A DNA stretch of 64,000 nucleotides from Endozoicomonas sp. Mp262 (GTDB lineage Bacteria > Pseudomonadota > Gammaproteobacteria > Pseudomonadales > Endozoicomonadaceae): assembly GCF_025643335.1 (NCBI RefSeq), contig NZ_CP092489.1:3668501-3732500 (forward strand), in the 5' to 3' direction. How positions within the stretch are numbered: the first letter of the stretch is position 1; each line of letters begins with the position of its first letter. Shown piece by piece: positions 8,354 to 17,996 of this stretch. The notes beneath the pieces are model-generated. The model had not been told where the DNA came from. It searched no databases and saw only the letters and a list, made by a program, of their open reading frames with translations. Position numbers and translations under genes: made by a program.

Positions 8354-11300
8354 GTGTTCCCCTCACTCGAGGGGATGAACCGGTGCCTGCATTGTACTCA
8401 CCGATAACCTGACTGTGTTCCCCTCACTCGAGGGGATGAACCGCTATCACTGGTGAAGATGAGGTAAGGATCAGGCGTGTTCCCCTCACTCGAGGGGATG
8501 AACCGCTAGTAAGCAGGAAGGCCAAAGGCGCACCAATCGTGTTCCCCTCACTCGAGGGGATGAACCGATGGTAATAGCACTGTCACCAGAAAGACCGCCG
8601 TGTTCCCCTCACTCGAGGGGATGAACCGCTACACCCCTTGATTTTAAAGGGCTGTAGCGTGTGTTCCCCTCACTCGAGGGGATGAACCGGTGTTTCCGTC
8701 GGAGTGCGAAGTCCTGCCCATGTGTTCCCCTCACTCGAGGGGATGAACCGCTGAAAATAGCACACAAAGCCTATTACCTCATGTGTTCCCCTCACTCGAG
8801 GGGATGAACCGGCCGACCAGAAACCCTTGCAAATGGATTTTATGTGTTCCCCTCACTCGAGGGGATGAACCGGCCTCCAGAAATTCACAACCCGTACCCA
8901 ACCCGTGTTCCCCTCACTCGAGGGGATGAACCGGACAACCGTGTCAGCATATCCAAACAGGTTGTGTGTTCCCCTCACTCGAGGGGATGAACCGGTTTGA
9001 TCTGTTTCTGGTGCTTCTGTGATATTGTGTTCCCCTCACTCGAGGGGATGAACCGCCTTGATATATAAGGGCTATAGAGAATAATAAGTGTTCCCCTCAC
9101 TCGAGGGGATGAACCGGGGGTTGACTCTGTAGAGATTTGCCTACCCCCGTGTTCCCCTCACTCGAGGGGATGAACCGTCATATTGAGTCCTGTGGGCTTG
9201 ATATGCCGGGTGTTCCCCTCACTCGAGGGGATGAACCGAAACTAACCTTGCGATTTCGGGCAGGCTGTTTGTGTTCCCCTCACTCGAGGGGATGAACCGG
9301 TTTCCATTAACTGACTATTTCTATAATTCTGGTGTTCCCCTCACTCGAGGGGATGAACCGTCAAGTATGCAGGAGTATAGGTAAAGCCTCCCGTGTTCCC
9401 CTCACTCGAGGGGATGAACCGCCTATCAGCGATGAGGACGCTATCTCCCTGGTGTGTTCCCCTCACTCGAGGGGATGAACCGATAGCCAGTTGTAGAACC
9501 GATTACCTCCATAAGTGTTCCCCTCACTCGAGGGGATGAACCGCGATTCTCCAAATTCTTTTGCGCTCTTGGGTTGTGTTCCCCTCACTCGAGGGGATGA
9601 ACCGAAGGGATACGATACAAAATTTCGTTGCGCGCAGTGTTCCCCTCACTCGAGGGGATGAACCGGCACAACATAATTAGCTTGTCTGTTGTGTGTTGTG
9701 TTCCCCTCACTCGAGGGGATGAACCGTCAAAAGGCGAGCCAATAGATGACAGGATAACGTGTTCCCCTCACTCGAGGGGATGAACCGCATGGACGGCAAT
9801 ACACTGGAACGCATTAATACGTGTTCCCCTCACTCGAGGGGATGAACCGTGTTAAATACTCACGGCTAACACAAGAGGTACGTGTTCCCCTCACTCGAGG
9901 GGATGAACCGTGTATGTTTGTATAATACATACACTTTATACAGTGTTCCCCTCACTCGAGGGGATGAACCGGTTTTGTTGTTCCCGATCTGGAGGACAGA
10001 CTCGTGTTCCCCTCACTCGAGGGGATGAACCGAATGCTGATGGTGTTATCAGCTATCAGACAATGTGTTCCCCTCACTCGAGGGGATGAACCGTAAAAAT
10101 GTGGTTCTGGGTAAGTGTGGCGTGTGTGTTCCCCTCACTCGAGGGGATGAACCGATTATTAACTTTTTGCCATTTATTTGCAGGTGGTGTTCCCCTCACT
10201 CGAGGGGATGAACCGTTATCCAGTTGTGTCAAGTGGGCTTATAAGCAGTGTTCCCCTCACTCGAGGGGATGAACCGTTTGCTTTCCAGGCTTGAGACTCG
10301 CCTCAGTAGTGTTCCCCTCACTCGAGGGGATGAACCGATCATAACCGGGCAGTGGGCGGGCTTGATGATGTGTTCCCCTCACTCGAGGGGATGAACCGAT
10401 AAAAATCAACAAACCGGGTCTGGCGAGCGTGTGTTCCCCTCACTCGAGGGGATGAACCGGCCGATGTTGAACCAGCATAGGCTATGCAAAAGTGTTCCCC
10501 TCACTCGAGGGGATGAACCGGAATCGTGTCAATTTAAACGTAAGTGTATAGTGTGTTCCCCTCACTCGAGGGGATGAACCGTTCGGGAAATCATTTCGGG
10601 GCGGTCACGTTTGGTGTTCCCCTCACTCGAGGGGATGAACCGAATTACATTTAAATGCTGAGGACAACGTAGTAGTGTTCCCCTCACTCGAGGGGATGAA
10701 CCGCCTATTCGGTCTTATAAAACCGTCGCTGATATGTGTTCCCCTCACTCGAGGGGATGAACCGTCCCCAGTCTCATCATCCAGACGACCTTCAAGCGTG
10801 TTCCCCTCACTCGAGGGGATGAACCTTACCAGTCGTTCAAAATACCGGCTGGCCGTTCGTGTTCCCCTCACTCGAGGGGATGAACCGTTAATTTCTGTCG
10901 TATGCTGTTTTCAGGGATGGTGTTCCCCTCACTCGAGGGGATGAACCGCCATCTGTTAACTGTATTTTTGTTTGTTTGTAGTGTTCCCCTCACTCGAGGG
11001 GATGAACCGTAAGGGGGCGGTAATGTTTGGAACACTCACAGGTGTTCCCCTCACTCGAGGGGATGAACCGGTGGCTGTCTTTTGGGTAGAAGTCAGTGGT
11101 GAGTGTTCCCCTCACTCGAGGGGATGAACCGCCGCCACCGCTGCCATCATCAAGCGCATCATCGTGTTCCCCTCACTCGAGGGGATGAACCGCAGTAGCA
11201 GCAGTTCAAATACGACACATAATACGTGTTCCCCTCACTCGAGGGGATGAACCGGCACTAATTGCGAGGCACTTCTAACGAAAATTGTGTTCCCCTCACT

Positions 11301-13195
11301 CGAGGGGATGAACCGCCTGCTGTGTAGTTTTTAATGCCTTTAGTATAGTGTTCCCCTCACTCGAGGGGATGAACCGGCAGAAATCGCTATTCATGGCATC
11401 CATGATTAGTGTTCCCCTCACTCGAGGGGATGAACCGTTGCCAGCCAATTATTAAACAATACGTGTTCCCCTCACTCGAGGGGATGAACCGACTATCAGA
11501 AAGTAACCGCCTTGAAAATCGCCGTGTTCCCCTCACTCGAGGGGATGAACCGGCAGTTTGTGATTGACGCCTGTTTTTTTGATCGTGTTCCCCTCACTCG
11601 AGGGGATGAACCGGCCGATGTTGAACCAGCATAGGCTATGCAAAAGTGTTCCCCTCACTCGAGGGGATGAACCGGAATCGTGTCAATTTAAACGTAAGTG
11701 TATAGTGTGTTCCCCTCACTCGAGGGGATGAACCGTTCGGGAAATCATTTCGGGGCGGTCACGTTTGGTGTTCCCCTCACTCGAGGGGATGAACCGAATT
11801 ACATTTAAATGCTGAGGACAACGTAGTAGTGTTCCCCTCACTCGAGGGGATGAACCGCCTATTCGGTCTTATAAAACCGTCGCTGATATGTGTTCCCCTC
11901 ACTCGAGGGGATGAACCGTCCCCAGTCTCATCATCCAGACGACCTTCAAGCGTGTTCCCCTCACTCGAGGGGATGAACCTTACCAGTCGTTCAAAATACC
12001 GGCTGGCCGTTCGTGTTCCCCTCACTCGAGGGGATGAACCGTTAATTTCTGTCGTATGCTGTTTTCAGGGATGGTGTTCCCCTCACTCGAGGGGATGAAC
12101 CGCCATCTGTTAACTGTATTTTTGTTTGTTTGTAGTGTTCCCCTCACTCGAGGGGATGAACCGTAAGGGGGCGGTAATGTTTGGAACACTCACAGGTGTT
12201 CCCCTCACTCGAGGGGATGAACCGGTGGCTGTCTTTTGGGTAGAAGTCAGTGGTGAGTGTTCCCCTCACTCGAGGGGATGAACCGCCGCCACCGCTGCCA
12301 TCATCAAGCGCATCATCGTGTTCCCCTCACTCGAGGGGATGAACCGCAGTAGCAGCAGTTCAAATACGACACATAATACGTGTTCCCCTCACTCGAGGGG
12401 ATGAACCGGCACTAATTGCGAGGCACTTCTAACGAAAATTGTGTTCCCCTCACTCGAGGGGATGAACCGCCTGCTGTGTAGTTTTTAATGCCTTTAGTAT
12501 AGTGTTCCCCTCACTCGAGGGGATGAACCGGCAGAAATCGCTATTCATGGCATCCATGATTAGTGTTCCCCTCACTCGAGGGGATGAACCGTTGCCAGCC
12601 AATTATTAAACAATACGTGTTCCCCTCACTCGAGGGGATGAACCGACTATCAGAAAGTAACCGCCTTGAAAATCGCCGTGTTCCCCTCACTCGAGGGGAT
12701 GAACCGGCAGTTTGTGATTGACGCCTGTTTTTTTGATCGTGTTCCCCTCACTCGAGGGGATGAACCGCAGTGATGTTTTCATAATGACAGGCAGGCAGGC
12801 GTGTTCCCCTCACTCGAGGGGATGAACCGATAAATCAAATGCTTATCGGGAGGGTTATTATGTGTTCCCCTCACTCGAGGGGATGAACCGATTCAAGTAT
12901 TGAACAATATTTGAATTTAGACGTGTTCCCCTCACTCGAGGGGATGAACCGGTACTTATATGCTTTGGAGAGATGGTCATGATGTGTTCCCCTCACTCGA
13001 GGGGATGAACCGGCAGGAAATCGAGAAATGCCAACCGATTTATGGTGTTCCCCTCACTCGAGGGGATGAACCGTTACCGAGCAACTGGGCAACGCCTGAC
13101 TCTTTGTGTTCCCCTCACTCGAGGGGATGAACCGTCCGCCACTACCTCTTCGCGTATTACTCCCAGGTGTTCCCCTCACTCAAGGGGTTGAACAG
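8354..13195 (+). CRISPR. Type I-E CRISPR array, 80 repeats and 79 spacers
   Basis: A 29-nt repeat starts GTGTTCCCC, carries the palindrome CTC-ACTC-GAG inside a CCCC/GGGG stem and ends GGGGATGAACCG. Counting starts one by one gives 80 repeats at a 61-nt period. Most spacers are 32 nt, a few 33, and one (present twice, after the repeats at 11409 and 12563) only 25. The repeats are nearly invariant: two carry a final T instead of G (10798 and its copy at 11952), and the last (13167) has several changes, marking the leader-distal end. Spacers 35-53 are repeated as 54-72, so 60 are distinct. Direction is from the leader at 8233. I could not search spacers against phages. Confidence 0.99.
10460..12767 (+). 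repeat. Tandem duplication of a 19-spacer block inside the array
   Basis: The 1154-bp segment 10460-11613 is repeated as 11614-12767. The copies share every spacer I compared, the 25-nt short spacer and the variant repeat ending in T, so the duplication is recent and arose by recombination between repeats, not by independent acquisition. Confidence 0.95.
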
Positions 13196-13227
13196 TATTT
13201 AATTTTGACGCATTAACGAACCTAACC

Positions 13228-13256
13228 GTGTTCCTCTCGAGGGAGGGGCAGGGCCG
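13228..13256 (+). repeat. Decayed terminal CRISPR repeat
   Basis: Exactly one 61-nt period after the last recognisable repeat, a sequence starts GTGTTCCTCTCGAGGG and ends CCG. It keeps the first seven bases and CTCGAGGG but is otherwise scrambled. It would be an 81st repeat following a 32-nt spacer (13196-13227), now dead. Confidence 0.6.
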
Positions 13257-13305
13257 GATCAAGAAGAGGAGTGGTAGAATACGCTAAAGTATTCCCCCTT
13301 CAGTT

Positions 13306-14654
13306 ACTCCATTCCCAATTAGGTCAGTTAGGCTGGGAATAGTTGTGCAGGAAGGTAATGTATTGGATAAGCAGTCAAAGTGAATGGGTTTGATCTAAAC
13401 TTGGATCATCGTGGATCTTTGCTGTTATCTCAATGATGTTATTCAGAGCTTTTTCATTCTCAATGATAGTCGTATTTTTCCTGTTCTCTGCTCATGCTAA
13501 GTGCAATTTTATCTGCCGAATTTGTGGGTTAAGCTTTCTTACAGAGCAACTGTTCTAAGTAGTCACTCAAACGAAATCAGATATTTTTGACCAAATAGAT
13601 CAAATATACGTTTGACCTCTTGTTCGAATTCCTTGAAATCCATTATTGACAGCAGGTTCAGCCATTCATACTTCACTTTTCTCCACAATATTTCTATCAG
13701 GTTTAGCTCAGGTGAATAGGTTGGTAAAAAACAGACTAAGAGCTTTTTCTCAATTGCCCAGTCTATTACTCTTTCTCTGAAAAGTTTGCTGGTATGAATG
13801 CTGGCATTATCCACCATGACGATGGTATAGCGCTCATTAGAGCTGTACTTGGGTTCTTCCATCCTGGCGGCAAAATCATCAAAGACACTGATAACTGTTT
13901 CGCTGTTAACACAACCTGTTACTGGGTAGTAGAAAAGGTCATTGGCACGATTCATAAATCCCAGCACATTGATACGCTTACTTTTTACAGAGGGTATTTT
14001 TAGCTGTGAGCCTTTTTCTTGCCAGCCATAGGGGACACAAGGCTCTTGACTAAAACCAGATTCATCAAAGTAAAACAGATTGACAAGCCCTTTATCCTCA
14101 GCATATTGGGCCTCTTTCAAGGCAGACTGGCAACATCTGAATTGCTCCTCATCGCGCTTATGGCTGCAAGCTTTACGAAACCGCTTATAAACAAGTCCCA
14201 GCTTTTTTTAAAAGTCTCGACAGGGTTTGCTTTGAGGCAACCTTACCGGTTTCCTCTGCAATCTTTGTTTGAACATAAGACAGCCTGCGAGGTTCCTCGG
14301 AGACAATCTCTCTAATGCGTTGTGCTTCCTGGTCAGTATAGATAGGTGGTTTTCCACCTTCATGTTTTTTGTACAAGCCGCGAAGGCCATAATCATCCCA
14401 GGCATCAATCCAGTCAGAGACTGTCTGATATCGAACTTCAAATATTGCAGCAATCTCGCTCATAGAATAACCACGTATGCTGAGTAAAATAGCATGAGCC
14501 CTTTCCCTTAGGTACGGATATGGCCCATGTCGAATAGCTTCTCTCAATGTTTTTATGACAGCGACATCGGTTACTGGATCAACAGTTTTCATCGTGACAA
14601 CAGCGAAATTAACGATATTAGGCAATGAGTATAGCCAAATTGGAATGGGGAGTT
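13306..14654 (-). mobile_element. IS630-family insertion sequence, boundaries approximate
   Basis: The transposase halves lie between two imperfect inverted ends: CTCCATTCCCAATT from about 13307 after a TA, and on the other strand ACTCCCCATTCCAATT from 14653 next to a TA (14654-14655). IS630 elements target TA. The left end is 257 bp beyond the transposase stop, longer than usual, so the true left end may be nearer the gene. The stretch 13257-13562 otherwise holds only a small palindrome GAATAC/GTATTC (13277-13294) and no gene. The element sits at the old, leader-distal end of the array. Confidence 0.45.
13563..14625 (-). pseudogene. IS630-family transposase split by a frame change at an A7 run
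   Basis: The N-terminal half (14625-14185, 146 residues) has the helix-turn-helix region YSMSEIAAIFEVRYQTVSDWI and ends shortly after SRLLKK. The C-terminal half lies in another frame and continues KKLGLVYKRFRKACSHKRDEE up to the DDE catalytic core: FYFDESGF, MVDNASIHTS, and PTYSPELNLIEILW. The junction is at seven adenines on the coding strand (14209-14203); six would restore one continuous frame LKKLG. It is either a one-base insertion that kills the gene or a site of transcriptional slippage that makes the full protein, as several IS families do. Everything else in the reading frames is intact. Confidence 0.8.
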
Positions 14655-14695
14655 ATTAAACGGTCGTACAGTTATTTTTATCTATTAGCGGTTGC

Positions 14696-15412
14696 GTGAG
14701 TACTTACATGCATAATTGTGTTGGTGTATCTATACAACTTGCTCAGCATTTTCAACAGCTACAACTAAACCAACAGCCAGTGCTTATGCCATTGCAACAT
14801 ATTCAAACTCAACAACTATATGTTCAACCTCCCCCTGTACAATCGTTAAACTTGCAGGGTCAATGTTTGGAGAATAAGAAACATGTGGTGATGAAGGAAA
14901 AAAAGTCAATTGTTAGTAAAGCTGGGGCTAATGATTTATTCGAAAACTCTATATCAGAATTGCGACAACTTGATGGAGAGGAAGGTAGTAAGAAGTGGAG
15001 AGATATGTTTCGCTCTGCCAAAGAAAATGCGGTATTTGATGGATATTATCAGGTAGAGGTTCTTTTAAGAGTAGCTCAAGATAATAAAGGGCTTAATGTT
15101 GAGTATGAATTCTGTGAAGTTGCGGCTTTGATTTTTCTCGAAGAATGGTCTGTTGTAATGAAAATGCTTGCAGCTATTAAAGCGAATCATGCTGAAAATA
15201 AAAATATTGTTAGGCGGGCAAATGGTCAACATGGTTTCGCATTTTTTCAAATGAATAATTTTGGTAGTGCTTTATATTGGTATTCACAAGCATATTCCGC
15301 AGGTTCCTATGTGTCAATCAAAACATATAATATTATTAAAGTTGCATTAACAAAACTTCAAGATCAAAACTACATGCCGTGGTTTAATAATTTGCGAATA
15401 AAACAGCAATAA
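14696..15412 (+). CDS. Hypothetical Gln-rich protein, probably 5'-truncated lipoprotein
   Basis: I do not recognise a family. From a GTG at 14696 the product has 238 residues: a Gln/Pro-rich N-terminal third (QHFQQLQLNQQPVLMPLQ), then a mostly helical part whose end (FFQMNNFGSALYWYSQAYSAG) resembles a TPR or Sel1 repeat. The frame stays open upstream to 14660, next to the IS630 end, and there encodes VVQLFLSISGC, which looks like the end of a lipoprotein signal with lipobox ISGC. No start codon remains in that stretch. I infer that the insertion removed the original start. No convincing ribosome site precedes the GTG. An ATG at 14708 is an alternative. Confidence 0.5.
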   Translation: MSTYMHNCVGVSIQLAQHFQQLQLNQQPVLMPLQHIQTQQLYVQPPPVQSLNLQGQCLENKKHVVMKEKKSIVSKAGANDLFENSISELRQLDGEEGSKKWRDMFRSAKENAVFDGYYQVEVLLRVAQDNKGLNVEYEFCEVAALIFLEEWSVVMKMLAAIKANHAENKNIVRRANGQHGFAFFQMNNFGSALYWYSQAYSAGSYVSIKTYNIIKVALTKLQDQNYMPWFNNLRIKQQ

Positions 15413-15505
15413 ATACAACTGGTACGATTCGTATACGCTAATGTAATGATCCTTGTCTGTCTGTCATTTTCCGTACAAACAGGAGGTTAAACGACGATGT
15501 TTTGC

Positions 15506-15565
15506 TCTTGAAAACCGGCATGGGTTGATAGCCTATCCAGGGTTCGAATTTCTATCCCTCTGCGA
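15506..15565 (+). pseudogene. tRNA-Ser(UGA)-like 3' fragment, possible attachment-site remnant
   Basis: TCTTGAAAACCGGC (15506-15519) is identical to the anticodon loop and 3' stem of gammaproteobacterial tRNA-Ser(UGA). It is followed by a long variable arm (GGGTTGATAGCC) and a T-arm core GGTTCGAAT. The 5' half and a proper acceptor stem are absent and the T-stem does not pair well, so it cannot be functional. 3' tRNA fragments are typical scars of integrase-mediated insertion, here at the edge of an accessory region. Confidence 0.4.
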
Positions 15566-15570
15566 TTTTA

Positions 15571-15597
15571 AAGGCCTTGATAATCAAGGCCTTTTTT
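15571..15597. terminator. Bidirectional intrinsic terminator
   Basis: A 10-bp perfect stem AAGGCCTTGA/TCAAGGCCTT with a TAA loop (15571-15593) is flanked by T and A runs. It lies between the convergent genes ending at 15412 and 15599 and can serve both. Confidence 0.75.
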
Positions 15598-15598
15598 A

Positions 15599-16324
15599 TT
15601 AGTTTGACAGGAGTTTTAACGGTTTGTTTTGCTTTTCTGATTTACTGAACAGGAAACGTGGTATAAAGACAATAAACAGAAAAATTATGACGCCAATGGT
15701 AAGGTTGGCAGCAATATGAGCAGGAGGCTGTTCTGTGTGGATGGCGCTACCCATGCAGGAAAATGCGATAATACCTGGTATTGTACAAAGCCAGGATGCA
15801 GTAATATATTGGTGGAATCGAATACTGGTAACCCCGAAGGCATAACTTTGCAGCATGTAGGGAAAAGCGGGTATCAGTCGGGTGATGATTAAAATTTTCC
15901 ATCCGTTTTTTTGGATACCGGCTTCAATAAGGTTAAATTTCCTGTTATTTTTTGCCCAACGTAAAACAAGGCCCCTTGCTGCATATCGAGCGATAAGAAA
16001 TGCGAGTGAGTCAGCAATGCCTGCTGCAACGATTGTCCAGACGGTACCCATTACTATGCCAAACAGTGCTCCGGCAAAAGCGACAAAAGGGGGGGCGGGG
16101 CATAATAAAAGACAGCCCATGACAAATGTCAGGATGTAGGCAATGGGCGCAAGTCCCTGGAGTTGTCTGATGGTGTTAAGAAATTGTTGAATTTCAGCCA
16201 TACTCAGTTTCTGGTAAAGGCCGGTTCTGTATGCAGAGATAAGCGTAATACTCAAAATGGTAATCACCAGAATGAGCTTGCCATGGCTTTTGATAGGGGC
16301 TATTAATCCATTGTTTTTTAGCAT
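15599..16324 (-). CDS. TVP38/TMEM64 (SNARE-associated, DedA-like) membrane protein
   Basis: 241-residue integral membrane protein. An N-terminal transmembrane helix (about 17-33) is followed by a hydrophobic region with the family signature around FVAFAGALFGIVMGT, a re-entrant segment, and LIIIT-type RLIPAFPYMLQSYAFGVTSI, where the conserved arginine and proline lie. Two more helices close the protein. The family is linked to lipid scrambling and membrane homeostasis in both bacteria and eukaryotes. The substrate here is unknown. It stands alone, with its own downstream terminator, so context adds nothing. Confidence 0.85.
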   Translation of the reverse strand: MLKNNGLIAPIKSHGKLILVITILSITLISAYRTGLYQKLSMAEIQQFLNTIRQLQGLAPIAYILTFVMGCLLLCPAPPFVAFAGALFGIVMGTVWTIVAAGIADSLAFLIARYAARGLVLRWAKNNRKFNLIEAGIQKNGWKILIITRLIPAFPYMLQSYAFGVTSIRFHQYITASWLCTIPGIIAFSCMGSAIHTEQPPAHIAANLTIGVIIFLFIVFIPRFLFSKSEKQNKPLKLLSN

Positions 16325-16763
16325 CAGTATACCCTTTCCTTAATTCCGGGAGAAATCACCAGCTATGCAAAAAATCCGTAACGGGGCTTGGGGAGTGATA
16401 AGGCCTGCAAAAGCTATCAGGTCTTTTGGGGAGAAGGTCTGCATTATTCATGGCTGGCCGGTTCAATAGCGTCCAAACGTTTAAGTAGCCGCCAGACGAT
16501 AAAACGATCCATAAAAAAATACCACACCGTATATCCATAATAATGATGTAAATCAATTAATGCTCTGATGGTCTATGGGGTCAGATAAACATAAGTAGGG
16601 CGTTAATACCTGTTTTTTTATTGCCTGTAATACTTTGGTGGTATCTGTTTTTCTTTAAGATATTGAATTTTAATATTTTTTGCTGATTGCTGCGGAAAAG
16701 CAAGGGAACGAATTGCTGTTTTAGTAGTCTTAATTAGAAATAACAAGTTAACAGGGAATTGTA
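16325..16763. other. Intergenic stretch without a recognisable gene
   Basis: These 439 bp separate divergent genes. Small open frames show no ribosome site or family resemblance. The part near 16600-16740 is AT-rich and should hold the promoter of the lipase-like gene, but I see no clear hexamers. Confidence 0.5.
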
Positions 16764-17831
16764 ATGAATAAAAAAACACTATTTTTATGTATTTATATTT
16801 TGTTTTTGCTGTTGTCAGGTAATTCTTTTGCCAGACCTGTTAATTATTATGAAAGATCACCACTGTTAGATAGTATGTCTGATAGTCATTATAACAGTAC
16901 TGCTATCGTTTCTTTTGATGTAGATTTCCCTAAGATTGATAATTCAATAACCCTGGCAGAAAATTCTTTAAATTGGGAACCACTATCAGATTACCCTTAC
17001 GTACTAATGAGTTATTTTTCAGAAATGTATAAATTAGATAGTAGTGATGAAGGAAAGAGAGAGGCTATCTTCAAAAGATTGCATATTTTGAAGAAAAAAT
17101 ATGGTTTTAATCAGATGGTGGTTGATGAGGTTCCAGTATCCATTCGGAATCTTTACAAGGAAAAAAACAAACAAAATCGAATCTATGACCGGGAGAGTGG
17201 CCTCAAGGCACGTCTATTCATTAATAAGAAAGAAAATACCATTGTCCTTGCTATTGCAGGTACAGACCTTGGGTTATTATCAATGGAAAGCCTTAATAGT
17301 ATTGGCTCAGCCGTATATTTAGGGAATGGTGGCGTTTCTGCTCCGGCAGCAAAGGCCCTGCAATTGATCAAGGCACTGGAACGTGATTATCAGGGGTATT
17401 CCTTAAAGATGACCGGGGCTTCTCAGGGTGGGGCCATTGCCCAATATGTTGCTATTAATTCCACAGCCGAGGCCTTTGTATTTAATTCCCAGGGATTGCC
17501 AGCCTATCTAACGGGGAAACTCTCCCGTGAACAGCTTGGTCGCCTCCACCATACTTATGTTGAAGGGGAAATATTAAATAGTAAAAGTGCTATTCCCAAA
17601 CTTGCCTCATTCCTTGTTCAGAACCCGGTTCCTGTGGAGGGCTATGCTATTCCTGTTGATGATGTACTGGATATAAGAATGACAGAGGCCTTTTTTAAGA
17701 AGGCGAATGCTCTATCCTATTATGTGACATACTATATAACACCTGAATCCTTTATTCGTCACTGGACAGGTTCAATTCTTGAAGCTGTTGAGTATTATGC
17801 AGGTTTTGATGAACTGCCAAGCCTTCAGTGA
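16764..17831 (+). CDS. Secreted lipase-like alpha/beta hydrolase
   Basis: 355 residues with a clear Sec signal peptide (KK, hydrophobic core to about residue 19, cleavage near SFA-RP at 23). The C-terminal half has the class-3-lipase/DUF2974-type pattern. NTIVLAIAGTD (about 158-168) is a strand plus oxyanion-type turn. LKMTGASQGGAIAQYVA (about 214-230) carries the nucleophile elbow GxSxG, so Ser220 is the probable catalytic residue. An Asp and a His must lie downstream (candidates DVLDIR and LHHTY or RHWTG). The first 150 residues match nothing I know. A secreted phospholipase or other effector toward a host is possible but unproven. Confidence 0.65.
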   Translation: MNKKTLFLCIYILFLLLSGNSFARPVNYYERSPLLDSMSDSHYNSTAIVSFDVDFPKIDNSITLAENSLNWEPLSDYPYVLMSYFSEMYKLDSSDEGKREAIFKRLHILKKKYGFNQMVVDEVPVSIRNLYKEKNKQNRIYDRESGLKARLFINKKENTIVLAIAGTDLGLLSMESLNSIGSAVYLGNGGVSAPAAKALQLIKALERDYQGYSLKMTGASQGGAIAQYVAINSTAEAFVFNSQGLPAYLTGKLSREQLGRLHHTYVEGEILNSKSAIPKLASFLVQNPVPVEGYAIPVDDVLDIRMTEAFFKKANALSYYVTYYITPESFIRHWTGSILEAVEYYAGFDELPSLQ

Positions 17832-17996
17832 ATAGATGATTTCATATGGATAGATGCTTATAGCCCATTGATAGAAAAAATTCTGATTTTGTGTTTATGG
17901 TCGCCTGAAAATCATTACTATTAATAAAATCTGCACAATATTGTTGTTGCTCTAAACTGCTATCACTGATCGTTTTAATGAGAAAATGAGAATGCT

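Noticed and set aside
10623-12098. Open reading frames of 82 and 89 codons that occur twice in the array
   Set aside because: They are translations of CRISPR repeats and spacers, and they are doubled because of the spacer-block duplication.
14185-14211. Programmed -1 ribosomal frameshift at the IS630 A7 run
   Set aside because: The C-terminal half lies in the +1 frame relative to the first half, so a -1 shift would run into a different frame and stop; loss of one A (mutation or slippage) is what would join them.
16356-16556. A 66-codon minus-strand frame before the lipase-like gene
   Set aside because: No ribosome site, no family resemblance and odd composition; treated as chance.
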